Part shown: in pieces, positions 33,300-41,811 of the stretch
Layout: each line of letters begins with the position of its first letter
How positions within the stretch are numbered: the first letter of the stretch is position 1
NCBI RefSeq assembly: GCF_000022145.1
Contig: NC_011891.1
Location: 1,240,001 to 1,304,000, forward strand
Direction: 5' to 3'
Length of the DNA stretch: 64,000 nt
DNA from: Anaeromyxobacter dehalogenans 2CP-1
GTDB lineage: Bacteria > Myxococcota > Myxococcia > Myxococcales > Anaeromyxobacteraceae
Notes under the pieces: model-generated
Database searches by the model: none
What the model saw: the letters and a program-made list of their open reading frames with translations, nothing else
Told to the model about the DNA's origin: nothing
Program-made: the position numbers and the translations under genes

Positions 33300-34175
33300 A
33301 TGTTTCGCCTGTTCACGCCGCTCTTCGCGGAGCTCGACCGCATCAGCACCGCCTTCGCGCAGGACGTCTCCTCGCGCGTCATCGTGGCCATCACGCCCGT
33401 GCTCGCGGCGGGCCTCACGGTCTGGTTCATCGCCTGGGGGATCCTCGTCATGCGGGGCGCCGTGGACCAGCCCGTGCGTGAGTTTCTCGGGAAGGTCATC
33501 CGCACGGCGCTCATCGTTTCGGTAGCGCTCGGAGCAGGCCTCTACCAGCGGGACGTCGTCGAGGTGATCCGCACGGTCCCTGACGACCTCGCCGCGGCGG
33601 TCGCCGGCGGCGAGGCGAACGTCCGGTTCGGCGCGGGTCCACTCGACACCGGCAGCACCCAGGCCGCCCTCATCGACCGGGCCGCGGGTCAGGGCCTCCT
33701 GAAGGCGGAGGACGCCTTCGAGAAGGGCGGCCTCATGACGCAGCAAGGGATCGCCTTCTACACGTTTGGCGTTCTCATGCTGCTCGCGACCGTCGTCATG
33801 GTCGGGGTCGGCGGCGCGCTCATCCTCGTCGCGAAGGTGATGCTGGCGCTCCTCGCCGGGCTGGGCCCGCTCTTCATCGCGGCGCTCCTCTTCGACGCGA
33901 CCAGGCGCTTCTTCGATCGGTGGATCGCGATGATCGCTACCTACGCGCTCGTCGTGGTGCTCTTTGCGGCGGTCTTCACCTTCATGCTCGCGATCTTCGC
34001 GAACTACATGTCCGGCGTCGCCCTCGACGGGAACATGAACGTCGCCTACGGCATCGGCGGCGCGCTCATCCTCACGGTCGTCTCGGTCGCGATCCTGAAG
34101 GAGCTGCACCACCTCGCGGTCGGGCTGGGCGGCGGGTACGCCCACCGCATCCTCCTCCTGGAGCGGTCGCGATGA
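33300..34175 (+). CDS. virB6: VirB6 polytopic membrane protein
   Basis: A 291-residue inner-membrane protein with a hydrophobic segment at about 30-57, a periplasmic loop, and then a cluster of five or more TM helices (about 155-275) including the TrbL/VirB6-type sequence LLAGLGPLFIAALLFDATRRFFDRWI. It forms the inner part of the DNA path. The ATG at 33300 follows GGAGG; upstream in-frame residues are not protein-like. Overlaps the virB7 start by ATGA. Confidence 0.88.
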   Translation: MFRLFTPLFAELDRISTAFAQDVSSRVIVAITPVLAAGLTVWFIAWGILVMRGAVDQPVREFLGKVIRTALIVSVALGAGLYQRDVVEVIRTVPDDLAAAVAGGEANVRFGAGPLDTGSTQAALIDRAAGQGLLKAEDAFEKGGLMTQQGIAFYTFGVLMLLATVVMVGVGGALILVAKVMLALLAGLGPLFIAALLFDATRRFFDRWIAMIATYALVVVLFAAVFTFMLAIFANYMSGVALDGNMNVAYGIGGALILTVVSVAILKELHHLAVGLGGGYAHRILLLERSR

Positions 34176-34363
34176 GGCCGCTCCTGTTCATCGCGCTGGC
34201 CTGCGCCTGCGCCACGGCGCCCGGACCCAAGCGGCCAGACGAGTCCCACCGGGTCCCCGTGAACCGGAGGGTGCCGCCCGAGGTGGAAGAGGCCGTGAGG
34301 GCGAACCATGCCAGCGGAGCGCAGCGGCAACCGCGACCCGAGGGCGAGGTGGAGTGGCGATGA
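34172..34363 (+). CDS. virB7: VirB7-like small lipoprotein
   Basis: A 63-residue protein with a very short signal and a lipobox-like IALAC (cysteine near residue 11), then a hydrophilic, proline-rich tail. Size and position between virB6 and virB8 fit VirB7, which anchors VirB9 at the outer membrane. ATGA overlaps on both sides. Confidence 0.7.
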   Translation: MRPLLFIALACACATAPGPKRPDESHRVPVNRRVPPEVEEAVRANHASGAQRQPRPEGEVEWR

Positions 34364-35037
34364 GGGCGGGGGACCTGGAGCAGTACCTCGAGGAGAGCAG
34401 GGGGCTTGAGCGCGACTACCTCGAGGAGCTCGTGCGCTCGAGGAGGGTGGCGTGGCGGGTGGCGGCGAGCGCGGCCGTGCTAGTAGCGGCCGCGCTCGCC
34501 ACGGTGGTGGCGCTGGTCCCGCTGAAGCGCGTCGAGGCGTTCGTGCTGCGGGTCGACAACGCCACGGGAGCGGTGGATCTGGTGACGACGCTCCGCGACG
34601 GGCAGGCGGGCTACGGCGAGGTGGTCGACCGGTATTTCCTCAACAAGTACGTCCTCGCCCGGGAGAGCTACGATTACGAGACGCTCCAGACCGCGTACGA
34701 CACGACCGCGCTCATGAGCAGCGGCGAGGTCCAGCGCGAGTACGCGGGGCTTTTCGACGGGCCGAAGGCGCGGGACAAGGTCCTCGCGAACCGCGTCCGG
34801 ATCGTCGTGAAGGTCCGTTCAATCGCGCCTGGCACGACCCGCAACACCGCGGTCGTGCGATTCGCGACGCGCGCGGCGCACGCCGATGGGACGAGCGAGG
34901 CGGAGGAGAGCCTCGTCGCCACCATCGGATTCAGGTACGTGGGCGGCGCCATGCACGAGCAGGACCGGCTCGTGAACCCGCTCGGTTTCCAGGTGACGAG
35001 CTATCGGGTCGATCCCGAGATCGCGGGCGGCGGGTGA
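34360..35037 (+). CDS. virB8: VirB8 assembly factor
   Basis: A 225-residue bitopic protein with a short cytosolic N-terminus, one TM helix (about 31-53, AWRVAASAAVLVAAALATVVALV) and a periplasmic NTF2-like domain with VLRVDNATGAVDLVTTL and DRYFLNKYVLARESYDYETL, the VirB8 signature. It nucleates assembly of the channel. Start ATG 34360 chosen over a GTG two codons upstream because of the ATGA overlap. Confidence 0.88.
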   Translation: MRAGDLEQYLEESRGLERDYLEELVRSRRVAWRVAASAAVLVAAALATVVALVPLKRVEAFVLRVDNATGAVDLVTTLRDGQAGYGEVVDRYFLNKYVLARESYDYETLQTAYDTTALMSSGEVQREYAGLFDGPKARDKVLANRVRIVVKVRSIAPGTTRNTAVVRFATRAAHADGTSEAEESLVATIGFRYVGGAMHEQDRLVNPLGFQVTSYRVDPEIAGGG

Positions 35038-35049
35038 GGGGAGGCGTTC

Positions 35050-35823
35050 ATGCGCCGCGTGATCGTTCTCCTTCTCGCCATCGCCGTGTCCGCCGGAGCC
35101 TCCGAAGGCGGGCCGGACCGCCGGATTCGGTACGTGAGCTACGACCCGGACACCGTCGTCCCCGTGGACGCGGTGGTCGGCATCGTCACGCACATCGTCC
35201 TCGAGCCCGGCGAGAGCTACGTGACGCACGCGTTCGGCGACGGAAAGGCATGGGACTTCGCCGCAAAGGCAAACCACTTCTTCCTCAAGGCGGTCGCGAT
35301 GAACGCCGACTCGAACCTGACCATCGTCACCGACCGGCGGAGCTACCACTTCAGTCTCCGGCTCCTCGCGGAACCGAAGGCGGCGCCGACCTTCGAGATC
35401 GCCTTCCGCTACCCCGATACCGAAGCGCGGAAACGCCGCGAGGTTGCGCGGCGGGCCGCGGTCGATGACGGGTTCAAGGGCAACGGCGAGCTGCCGAATC
35501 TGGACTACACGATGAGCGGCGATCTCGACCTCTCGCCAGTGAACACGTGGGACGACCGCGAATTCACGTACTTCAAGTTTCCCGGCCAGCGCGACATCCC
35601 GTCCATCTACACGGTGGACCTGGACGGCAACGAGTCGATCGTGAACCGCCACAGCACGGGACCGTCGAACGAGATCGTGGTCGTCCACAAGGTCGCCGCC
35701 CGCTGGGTGCTCCGGCTCGGCTCGCGCGCGCTCGCCATATGGAACGACGCGTACGACCCCGGGGGACGACGGAACGTGAGCCGGACGGCCTCGCCGGACG
35801 TGAACCGCGTGCTCTGGAGGTAG
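35050..35823 (+). CDS. virB9: VirB9 core-complex protein
   Basis: A 257-residue secreted protein with a signal peptide of about 17 residues, then IRYVSYDPDTVVPVDAVVGIVTHIVLEPGESY (N-terminal domain) and the C-terminal domain with DDREFTYFKFPGQRDIPSIYTVD. It builds the periplasmic/outer-membrane ring with VirB7 and VirB10. Placed between virB8 and virB10 in canonical order. Confidence 0.92.
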   Translation: MRRVIVLLLAIAVSAGASEGGPDRRIRYVSYDPDTVVPVDAVVGIVTHIVLEPGESYVTHAFGDGKAWDFAAKANHFFLKAVAMNADSNLTIVTDRRSYHFSLRLLAEPKAAPTFEIAFRYPDTEARKRREVARRAAVDDGFKGNGELPNLDYTMSGDLDLSPVNTWDDREFTYFKFPGQRDIPSIYTVDLDGNESIVNRHSTGPSNEIVVVHKVAARWVLRLGSRALAIWNDAYDPGGRRNVSRTASPDVNRVLWR

Positions 35824-35825
35824 CC

Positions 35826-37016
35826 ATGGCGGAGACCATCGTCGATGCGGCGGTGGAGCTGGAGAAGCGCGAGCGGGAGCGGGCGCGCGCCGAGGAGGCG
35901 GCGCCGGACGTCGAGGGGGCGCGCGGGAAGGCGCTCCTCGCGGGCGCCCGGCGGCAGTGGCCGGTTGGGGCGCGGACGTTCTTCGTCGTCACCGGGCTCG
36001 TGGCGGTTGGGCTCATCTCCGTGCTGCTTCTCAAGGCGCGCTCCGCGCGGAGGGAGGCCGAGGCGCGCGAGCACGAGAGCCCGGCGAAGACCGAGAGGGT
36101 TGAGCGCCACGTGCCGCCGCTGGAGCTCGCCGCTCAGGCGCCCGTTCCGCTGCAGGCGCCACCTGCGGCGGTCGCCGTAGGTGCGGGTGGCGACGCCCCC
36201 GGGGCCATCGCGAGCCCGGAAGCGGAACTCGTCCAGCGCCGCCTCTCGCGCGGCTTCGGAGCGGGGGAGGGCGATGGAGGCCCCCGCGAGCAAGCCTCCT
36301 CGGCCGCGCCGCACCAGTCGCTCGCACCCGACGGTGCGCCGGCGGTGCCGAGAAGGCCGGGCGGGCTGGAGGAGAAGCTGGAGGCGGTGGAGCTCAGGGC
36401 CGCCGCGGCGGACGTCCTTCCCGATCGCGATCACATCCTCACGCAGGGCGCGATGCTGGACTGCGTTCTGGAGACGAGGATCGTCTCGACCGTCGCGGGC
36501 ATGACGTCGTGCCACCTGACTCGCGACGTCTACTCGACGAGCGGCCGGGTCGTGTTGCTCGACCGCGGCTCCCGCGTCGTCGGGCGTTACCAGGGCGGCA
36601 TGCAGCAGGGCGACACGCGCGTCTTCGTCCTCTGGATGCGCGTCGAGACGCCGGCCGGCGTAGTCGTCGAGCTCCAGTCGCCGGGGGCGGGGCCGCTGGG
36701 CGAGGCGGGGCTGGGCGGCCACGTCGACACGCGATTCTGGGACCGGTTTGGCGCGGCCGTCCTCCTCAGCGTCATCGAGGACGGTGTGGACGCGGCTGCG
36801 GCGCGCGCCGCAGGGACGGCGCAGGGTACGAGCATCAACGTCGGGAACACCGCGAACGCGGGGAAGGAGGTCATCGCGCGGTCGATGGAGCCGACCATCA
36901 ACATCCCGCCGCTGCTCGTAAAGAACCAGGGGGAGCGGGTCGGGATCTTCGTCGCGCGGGACCTCGACTTCAGGAGTGTCTATGGGCTGGAGCGCTTCAC
37001 CCGCACCGGACGGTAG
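35826..37016 (+). CDS. virB10: VirB10 core-complex protein
   Basis: A 396-residue protein with a cytosolic N-terminus of about 47 residues, one TM helix (TFFVVTGLVAVGLISVLLL), a Pro/Ala-rich linker and the TrbI/VirB10 beta domain (ILTQGAMLDCVLETRIVS, CHLTRDVYSTSGRVVLLDRG, then antenna-like helices and the final INIPPLLVKNQGERVGIFVARDLDF). It bridges both membranes and gates the channel. Start at 35826, two bases after the virB9 stop. Confidence 0.93.
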   Translation: MAETIVDAAVELEKRERERARAEEAAPDVEGARGKALLAGARRQWPVGARTFFVVTGLVAVGLISVLLLKARSARREAEAREHESPAKTERVERHVPPLELAAQAPVPLQAPPAAVAVGAGGDAPGAIASPEAELVQRRLSRGFGAGEGDGGPREQASSAAPHQSLAPDGAPAVPRRPGGLEEKLEAVELRAAAADVLPDRDHILTQGAMLDCVLETRIVSTVAGMTSCHLTRDVYSTSGRVVLLDRGSRVVGRYQGGMQQGDTRVFVLWMRVETPAGVVVELQSPGAGPLGEAGLGGHVDTRFWDRFGAAVLLSVIEDGVDAAAARAAGTAQGTSINVGNTANAGKEVIARSMEPTINIPPLLVKNQGERVGIFVARDLDFRSVYGLERFTRTGR

Positions 37017-38049
37017 CAGGCCGCCACGCAACACGGCGCTCCGTCAGCTCCTGCGCCCGCTCGAGCCTTACCTCGCGCGGCGCGAGGTGACGGAGCTGGC
37101 GGTGAACCGCCCCGGAGAGCTGTGGATTCGCTCGCCGGACGGCTGGGCGCGTCAGGAGATGCGGGAGCTCACCGCCGAGTACCTCGACGCGCTCGCCACG
37201 GCGATGGCCGTCCACAGCGGTCTCGCGGTGCGGAGCCTCGCGTCGGTGATCCTCCCGGGCGGCGAGCGCGGCCAGCTCGTCCGCGCCCCGGCGTGCGTCG
37301 ACGGAATGGCACCCATGACCATCCGGAAGCACCTCCCTGCGGTCCGGACGCTCGCGGAGCTGGAGCGCGAGGGCACGTTCGACCGCGCGCGCGACGTGAG
37401 CTTCCATCGTCCTTCCGCGGAGGATGCGCTCCGCGAGTCGGAGCGCAGCGACTCCGGGCGGCTCGACCCGCTCGACGTCGAGCTCCTGGCCCTCAAGCGC
37501 GAGGGCCGGTTCGCCGCGTTCCTGCGGCGAGCGGTGCAGGCCAGGCGGAACGTCGTGATCGCCGGCAGGACGGGGTCCGGGAAGACGACGCTCACGCGCT
37601 CGCTCATCGAGGAGGTGCCGGCGAGCGAGCGCATCGTGACCATCGAGGACGTGCACGAGCTGGCGCTGCCGAACCACCCGAACCGCGTCCATCTGATGTT
37701 CGGCGGTGGCCCGGGCCGCGTCACTGCGGAGGAATGCCTCGCCGCGTGCATGCGGCTCTCGCCCGACCGGATCTTCCTCGCCGAGCTGCGCGGGAGCGAG
37801 GCGTGGGAGTACGTGCAGAGCCTCAACACCGGGCACCCCGGATCGGTGACGACCACGCACGCGAACGGCGCGGTGCAGGCGTTCGACCGGATCGCGAGTC
37901 TCATAAAGAACAGCGCGACCGGTCGCGGCCTGGAAGTCGCCGAGATCCGGCGCGTTCTGCACGCGACGCTCGACGTCGTCCTCTTCATGGCAGAGCGGCG
38001 CGTCACCGAGGTCTACTTCGACCCGCTCCGCGCGAGGGCAGTGCGGTGA
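36982..38049 (+). CDS. virB11: VirB11 traffic ATPase
   Basis: A 355-residue hexameric secretion ATPase. The N-terminal domain has VTELAVNRPGELWI, Walker A is IAGRTGSGKTTL, and the Asp box and Walker B region are TIEDVHELALPNHPNRVHL and DRIFLAELRGSEAWEYVQSLNTGHPGS, with THANGA following. It switches VirB4/TrwB between pilus assembly and DNA export. The ATG at 36982 has AGGAG six bases upstream, and the gene overlaps virB10 by 35 bases. Last gene of the virB operon. Confidence 0.95.
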   Translation: MGWSASPAPDGSRPPRNTALRQLLRPLEPYLARREVTELAVNRPGELWIRSPDGWARQEMRELTAEYLDALATAMAVHSGLAVRSLASVILPGGERGQLVRAPACVDGMAPMTIRKHLPAVRTLAELEREGTFDRARDVSFHRPSAEDALRESERSDSGRLDPLDVELLALKREGRFAAFLRRAVQARRNVVIAGRTGSGKTTLTRSLIEEVPASERIVTIEDVHELALPNHPNRVHLMFGGGPGRVTAEECLAACMRLSPDRIFLAELRGSEAWEYVQSLNTGHPGSVTTTHANGAVQAFDRIASLIKNSATGRGLEVAEIRRVLHATLDVVLFMAERRVTEVYFDPLRARAVR

Positions 38050-38124
38050 GCGGTCGCACGCGGAGTGCCGGACGCACGACCCGTAAAAGACGGCCCAGGG
38101 GCCATGCGCTCGGTCGGCAGCGCT

Positions 38125-38142
38125 GGCATAGTAAGGCGTGCC
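38125..38142. promoter_or_regulatory. palindrome operator copy before the lipoprotein operon
   Basis: GGCATA-GTAAGG-CGTGCC, a single copy of the 6-6-6 element (one half-site is degenerate). It lies 57 bases upstream of the lipoprotein start at 38199. A weak -10-like CATAGT overlaps it. Confidence 0.55.
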
Positions 38143-38198
38143 TTGCGATCGGACGGTATCCACACGGGTGCCCGGATCTGAGGCTCGCTGGAGGGGTC

Positions 38199-40145
38199 AT
38201 GGGCTACCGAATCCGGTCGGCCTGGCTTGCGTTTGGGGCCGGCGCCACCCTCGCCGCCTGCGGCGGCGGCCGCCCGGACTACTCGGCGCTGAGCACGCCG
38301 CCGGAGGTGTCGTTCGTAACCCCTCCGCCCACGTATACGGCGTCCGTCACGCTGCCCATCGGCATCGCGGCCAGGAATCCGACGGGCGTGAGAGCCGTGT
38401 ACGCGCTCACCGGCTCGCAGCGCTTCGCGGCGAAGCAGCAGGGCGACGGGACGTGGGTGGCCACGGTGCAGCTCCCAGTGATCGGCAAGAATACGGTGAC
38501 GGTCTGGGCCGAGGACATGGCCTCCCCGATGCCGAACAGCGGTCAGGGGATGGACCCGCCCTACCAGCTCGTGCAGGACGTGGTGTACGACCCGACGCCG
38601 CCGTCGGTGAGCTACGACGCGTCGTTCCCTTCGTACAGCGACGAGCGGACCCTCGAGCTCGAAATCGACCTGAACGGCGTCGCGAAGGTCCCCGCAGCGT
38701 ACGTGGCGGGCCCGAAGGTCGGAGTCCAGCCCGGCGGCGACTTCTACAAGGCCTGGTCGCGCCTCAGCGGCGGCGCCGACATGACCGCGAGCGAGCTCGA
38801 GACGATGAATGCGAGCAACATCCCGGTGCTGCGGTTCGTCGTCCCGTACAACCGGAACACCGACTCGCCCGTCCAGACGCCGACGTTCGTGGCGCATGTG
38901 AGCTGCCCGCCACCGTGCCCGGTCTACCCTGATGCCACGGGGGAGCTCCTGCCCTCCGCGACGCCCGACGACCAGCGCGCGCTCTTTGATCTGCCGCTCG
39001 CGACGGAGACCATCCCCGCCCTCGCGAGTCTCCTCGGACCGGCCGACGTCTCGATCTCGCTGACGGTCGCGGACGCGGCTGGGAACGCGGTGACCGTGCC
39101 CGGCTTCAACTTCAAGTTCCATGCGATCGGCCCGCCGCTCGCCCTCGTCGAGGACACGCAGTACCCGGCGGCGGCGAAGCCCGAGAGCACGTTCGTCTAT
39201 CACCTCGCGGACAACACCTACGGCGTGATGTGGACGCTCGGGGCGCAGTTCGGATCGAACGTCGTGCGGCTCATCCGATACTTCATCACGAACCCCACCC
39301 CCGAGCCCGTAGCGGTCCAGCTCGACTATGCGCAGGACGCGCGCGGCTCCTGGCAAGCCGTCGAGACGTGGAATCGCTTCAGCGCGGGCGAGCCGACGGG
39401 ACGAAACGCGGACGGCAACTATTACCTCAACGTGCCATCGTCGTCCGTCGCCTTCACGATGGACGGCTTCACGTTCCACAACCCCACGTACTGGGAGGTC
39501 CCTTACGGAACAATGACCGGAACCCTGTCGCAAGGGGAGTACGGCCCGCATCCGTGCGGGAGCCCTTCGGGCGGATACATCCTCCATAGGATGGGCGACA
39601 GGACGAACAAGTACGTGTGCAGCGCGGATTTCGCGGTGAACTTGTTCACGACGACTCCGGAAACGGCTGCGTTCTCAACCAGTGACGTCGCCATCCGACC
39701 CTATCGGATCTCTCCGGAGCTGCAGGGGCAGGAGCGGGACCCGGACCTGGACCCCTCCGGCCGCTGGTTCCTCGTCCCGCCGGCTGCCGGCGCGGTGCCG
39801 GGCACGCTCGTGGTCTACCTGGCGCGCCCGGTGCTCGCGCAGCGCACGCGGCCGCTGCAGTGGAACGCCGCTGTCAGCTCGCCGCCGGCGAACATAGCCG
39901 TCAACCACTATCAGGACTGGGACTACGAGTTCTGGTGGGGCTACTACCAGCCAGCGAGCTACCTCTACCCAGGCTACGACACGTACATACTCATGCGGAT
40001 GGGCGCCTATCTCACGGCCGCGCAGGAGAATCTGTACGGCACGTTATTGGCCACGACGCAGGCGTACATGGGAACGAATCTCCTCGGGGAACCCGCGCCA
40101 CGGCTGTCGGTCGACCTCGCGCGCGAGCCGTTGGCGACTCACTGA
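38199..40145 (+). CDS. large surface lipoprotein of unknown function
   Basis: A 648-residue exported lipoprotein with a signal and lipobox (FGAGATLAACGGG, Cys near 20). It then has an Ig/FN3-like start (PEVSFVTPPPTYTASVTLP) and a long all-beta body with many Tyr, Trp and Asn residues (for example DWDYEFWWGYYQPASYLYPG). The in-frame region upstream is part of the virB11 gene, and ATG 38199 follows GGAGGGG. It heads a three-gene envelope operon with a small lipoprotein and a barrel-like protein, directly behind the T4SS genes. It may be a surface exclusion, adhesion or exposed-fibre protein. This is inference. Confidence 0.7.
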   Translation: MGYRIRSAWLAFGAGATLAACGGGRPDYSALSTPPEVSFVTPPPTYTASVTLPIGIAARNPTGVRAVYALTGSQRFAAKQQGDGTWVATVQLPVIGKNTVTVWAEDMASPMPNSGQGMDPPYQLVQDVVYDPTPPSVSYDASFPSYSDERTLELEIDLNGVAKVPAAYVAGPKVGVQPGGDFYKAWSRLSGGADMTASELETMNASNIPVLRFVVPYNRNTDSPVQTPTFVAHVSCPPPCPVYPDATGELLPSATPDDQRALFDLPLATETIPALASLLGPADVSISLTVADAAGNAVTVPGFNFKFHAIGPPLALVEDTQYPAAAKPESTFVYHLADNTYGVMWTLGAQFGSNVVRLIRYFITNPTPEPVAVQLDYAQDARGSWQAVETWNRFSAGEPTGRNADGNYYLNVPSSSVAFTMDGFTFHNPTYWEVPYGTMTGTLSQGEYGPHPCGSPSGGYILHRMGDRTNKYVCSADFAVNLFTTTPETAAFSTSDVAIRPYRISPELQGQERDPDLDPSGRWFLVPPAAGAVPGTLVVYLARPVLAQRTRPLQWNAAVSSPPANIAVNHYQDWDYEFWWGYYQPASYLYPGYDTYILMRMGAYLTAAQENLYGTLLATTQAYMGTNLLGEPAPRLSVDLAREPLATH

Positions 40146-40158
40146 TCGGAGACCAGCG

Positions 40159-40551
40159 ATGAATGGCCGTCACTTTCTGCACGCTGCCGCGGTCGCTCTC
40201 GCGTTCATCGTCGTGGCCTGCGAGGGCGGCACCGGCCCGCAGGGGCCCGCCGGTCCCCCGGCTGATCGATCGAAGCTGTACTGCCGTAGCAGCGGCGCCG
40301 TCCTGAACGCATCGAACCTGACGACGTCGATCACGTGCGACGCGAAGACGGACATCCCGTGGGAGGGATCTTGCGAGGCGCCCGAACTCCCGGACGGCCT
40401 CTACCTCGCGCGGAGCGAGCCGCTGAACTGGAGTGACCTGAACGAGCTCCCGGGCTGGACCTGCACGTGGGCCGCGTTCGGCGCCGTGCCGAACTTGAAC
40501 TTCGGCGCGAACGCCATCATCTGCTGTTTCGCGATGGGCCAAGCCCCGTGA
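40159..40551 (+). CDS. small lipoprotein with collagen-like segment
   Basis: A 130-residue protein with a lipoprotein signal (LAFIVVACEGG) followed at once by GPQGPAGPP, a short collagen-type repeat, then a cysteine-rich globular part (CRSSGAVLN, TCDAKTD, CEAPELPDG, CTWAAFG, CC). The six or so cysteines likely form disulfides outside the cell. It ends in a GTGA overlap with the next gene. Confidence 0.65.
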   Translation: MNGRHFLHAAAVALAFIVVACEGGTGPQGPAGPPADRSKLYCRSSGAVLNASNLTTSITCDAKTDIPWEGSCEAPELPDGLYLARSEPLNWSDLNELPGWTCTWAAFGAVPNLNFGANAIICCFAMGQAP

Positions 40552-41288
40552 CGAGTCGCACGCCCTCTCGCCCTTCCATGGCCGCATGGGGCGCACTCGC
40601 CCCGATCGGCGACGCGGCCGGTGCCGTTCCCGACGCAGTCCGCGCTGGGCGCCGCCGCGCTCGCAGGGTGGGCCAGCTGCTGCTGGCGATCGGTCTCTGC
40701 GTAGCGGGTTCGGCGCGTGCGGACGTGAAGGAGCTGTATACGGTCGTCGGATACGAGCCGGCCGTGAGCCGCTACGATCTTCCTGCGAGCGGGTCCGGCT
40801 CCGCGACCGCGTTGACTGGCACGTTCGATCTCAGCGGCTACTACGGCCTCACGAACACCTGGCATGTCGGCGGGCGCATCCGAGGGAGCATCAGCTCTGA
40901 TGTCCACCTCGCCGACGTCTGGGTGAACATGCCGGACGGCAGCGTCTCCAGCGGCGACGTCTACCTGGACCACCGGTCCGTCGGGATCGGCGCCCTGGCG
41001 CTCTACCGCCTCGACACCGGCCTCCATCTCGCGCCGTTGCTCGAGGTGGAGGCCGGATTCACGTCACACCAGTACCGTAGGATCGCGCACGTGCCGACGG
41101 GCGTCGCCTACATCATCCCGTTGTCCGAAGTCTCCGAGACGGTCTTCCACGGCGCCGCCGCCGTGCTCGCCGAGTACCGGTTCGGCAACAGGTGGATCGC
41201 CGCCGGCGGCGCCGGCGTCCAGGTCGAGCCCGGCGCGCGCGTGCCGTGGTCGGTGAACCTCCCGCTGCGGGTGGGAGTCATCTGGTGA
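40548..41288 (+). CDS. putative outer-membrane beta-barrel protein
   Basis: A 246-residue exported protein from GTG 40548, coupled to the previous stop. A signal segment lies at about 42-58 (VGQLLLAIGLCVAGSARA), which is deep for a signal. A start closer to it is possible. The mature part shows alternating hydrophobic residues in strands (LTGTFDLSGYYGLTNTWHVGGRIRGSI; HGAAAVLAEYRFGNRWIAAGGAG) and ends LPLRVGVIW, an outer-membrane type C-terminus. It likely partners the two lipoproteins. Confidence 0.6.
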   Translation: MTSRTPSRPSMAAWGALAPIGDAAGAVPDAVRAGRRRARRVGQLLLAIGLCVAGSARADVKELYTVVGYEPAVSRYDLPASGSGSATALTGTFDLSGYYGLTNTWHVGGRIRGSISSDVHLADVWVNMPDGSVSSGDVYLDHRSVGIGALALYRLDTGLHLAPLLEVEAGFTSHQYRRIAHVPTGVAYIIPLSEVSETVFHGAAAVLAEYRFGNRWIAAGGAGVQVEPGARVPWSVNLPLRVGVIW

Positions 41289-41299
41289 AGCGCGTGCCC

Positions 41300-41309
41300 G
41301 GGGGGGGGG
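41300..41309 (+). repeat. ten-base poly-G tract at a ribosome binding site
   Basis: Ten consecutive G residues end eight bases before the ATG of the PH-domain gene, and supply or adjoin its ribosome site (GGGAGG). Such tracts can slip and change spacing. They are also prone to sequencing error. Confidence 0.6.
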
Positions 41310-41316
41310 AGGACGC

Positions 41317-41697
41317 ATGAGGTACATCGATTCCATCGTCACCGCCCCCGAGGAGCGCATTCTCCACCGGGCACGCCTGCACTGGACGATCTTCCTCCGC
41401 CCGTCGTCGATCCTGACGCTCTTCCTGCTCCCGCTTGTGCGATGGCTGACGTGCGAGGCCGTCGTCACGAGCCGGCGCATCGTAATCGCGAGCGGCTGGC
41501 TGACGCGTTACACGTTCGAGATGCCGCTGAGCCGGTTCGAGTCGATCCGGATCGAGCAGAGCATCATCGCGCGGCTACTCGGCTTCGGGTCAGTGCTGGT
41601 CGTGGGGGTCGGCGGCGGACGGCAGCAGTTCGCGCAAATGGCGCGGCCACTCGCGTTCCGGAGGGCAACGGAACTCGCTGTTCGGGAAGCGGCGTAA
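41317..41697 (+). CDS. bacterial PH domain membrane protein (YdbS-like)
   Basis: A 126-residue protein with a hydrophobic stretch around residues 26-46 (TIFLRPSSILTLFLLPLVRWL) and then the bPH_2 pattern: CEAVVTSRRIVIASGWLTRYTFEMPLSRFESIRIEQSIIARLLGFGSVLVVG. These proteins are small membrane-anchored PH folds of unknown job. The start follows a poly-G/GGGAGG site. A stretch from 41698 to 41811 beyond it holds no supported gene. Confidence 0.75.
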   Translation: MRYIDSIVTAPEERILHRARLHWTIFLRPSSILTLFLLPLVRWLTCEAVVTSRRIVIASGWLTRYTFEMPLSRFESIRIEQSIIARLLGFGSVLVVGVGGGRQQFAQMARPLAFRRATELAVREAA

Positions 41698-41811
41698 GCG
41701 CGCGACCCCGCGCGTGTGCCACGTGAACGGGTGTAGCGCAAGCGCGGCGTACCGCCCTCGCCGGCATTCCTGCTGTCACCGTCACTATGCGCAGGCGCCT
41801 AACGTGGAGGG

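Noticed and set aside
41714-41811. Short Cys/His-rich frame (CHVNGCSASAAYRPRRHSC)
   Set aside because: It looks like a zinc knuckle but runs without a stop into the antisense of the DUF2779 gene and lacks a ribosome site.
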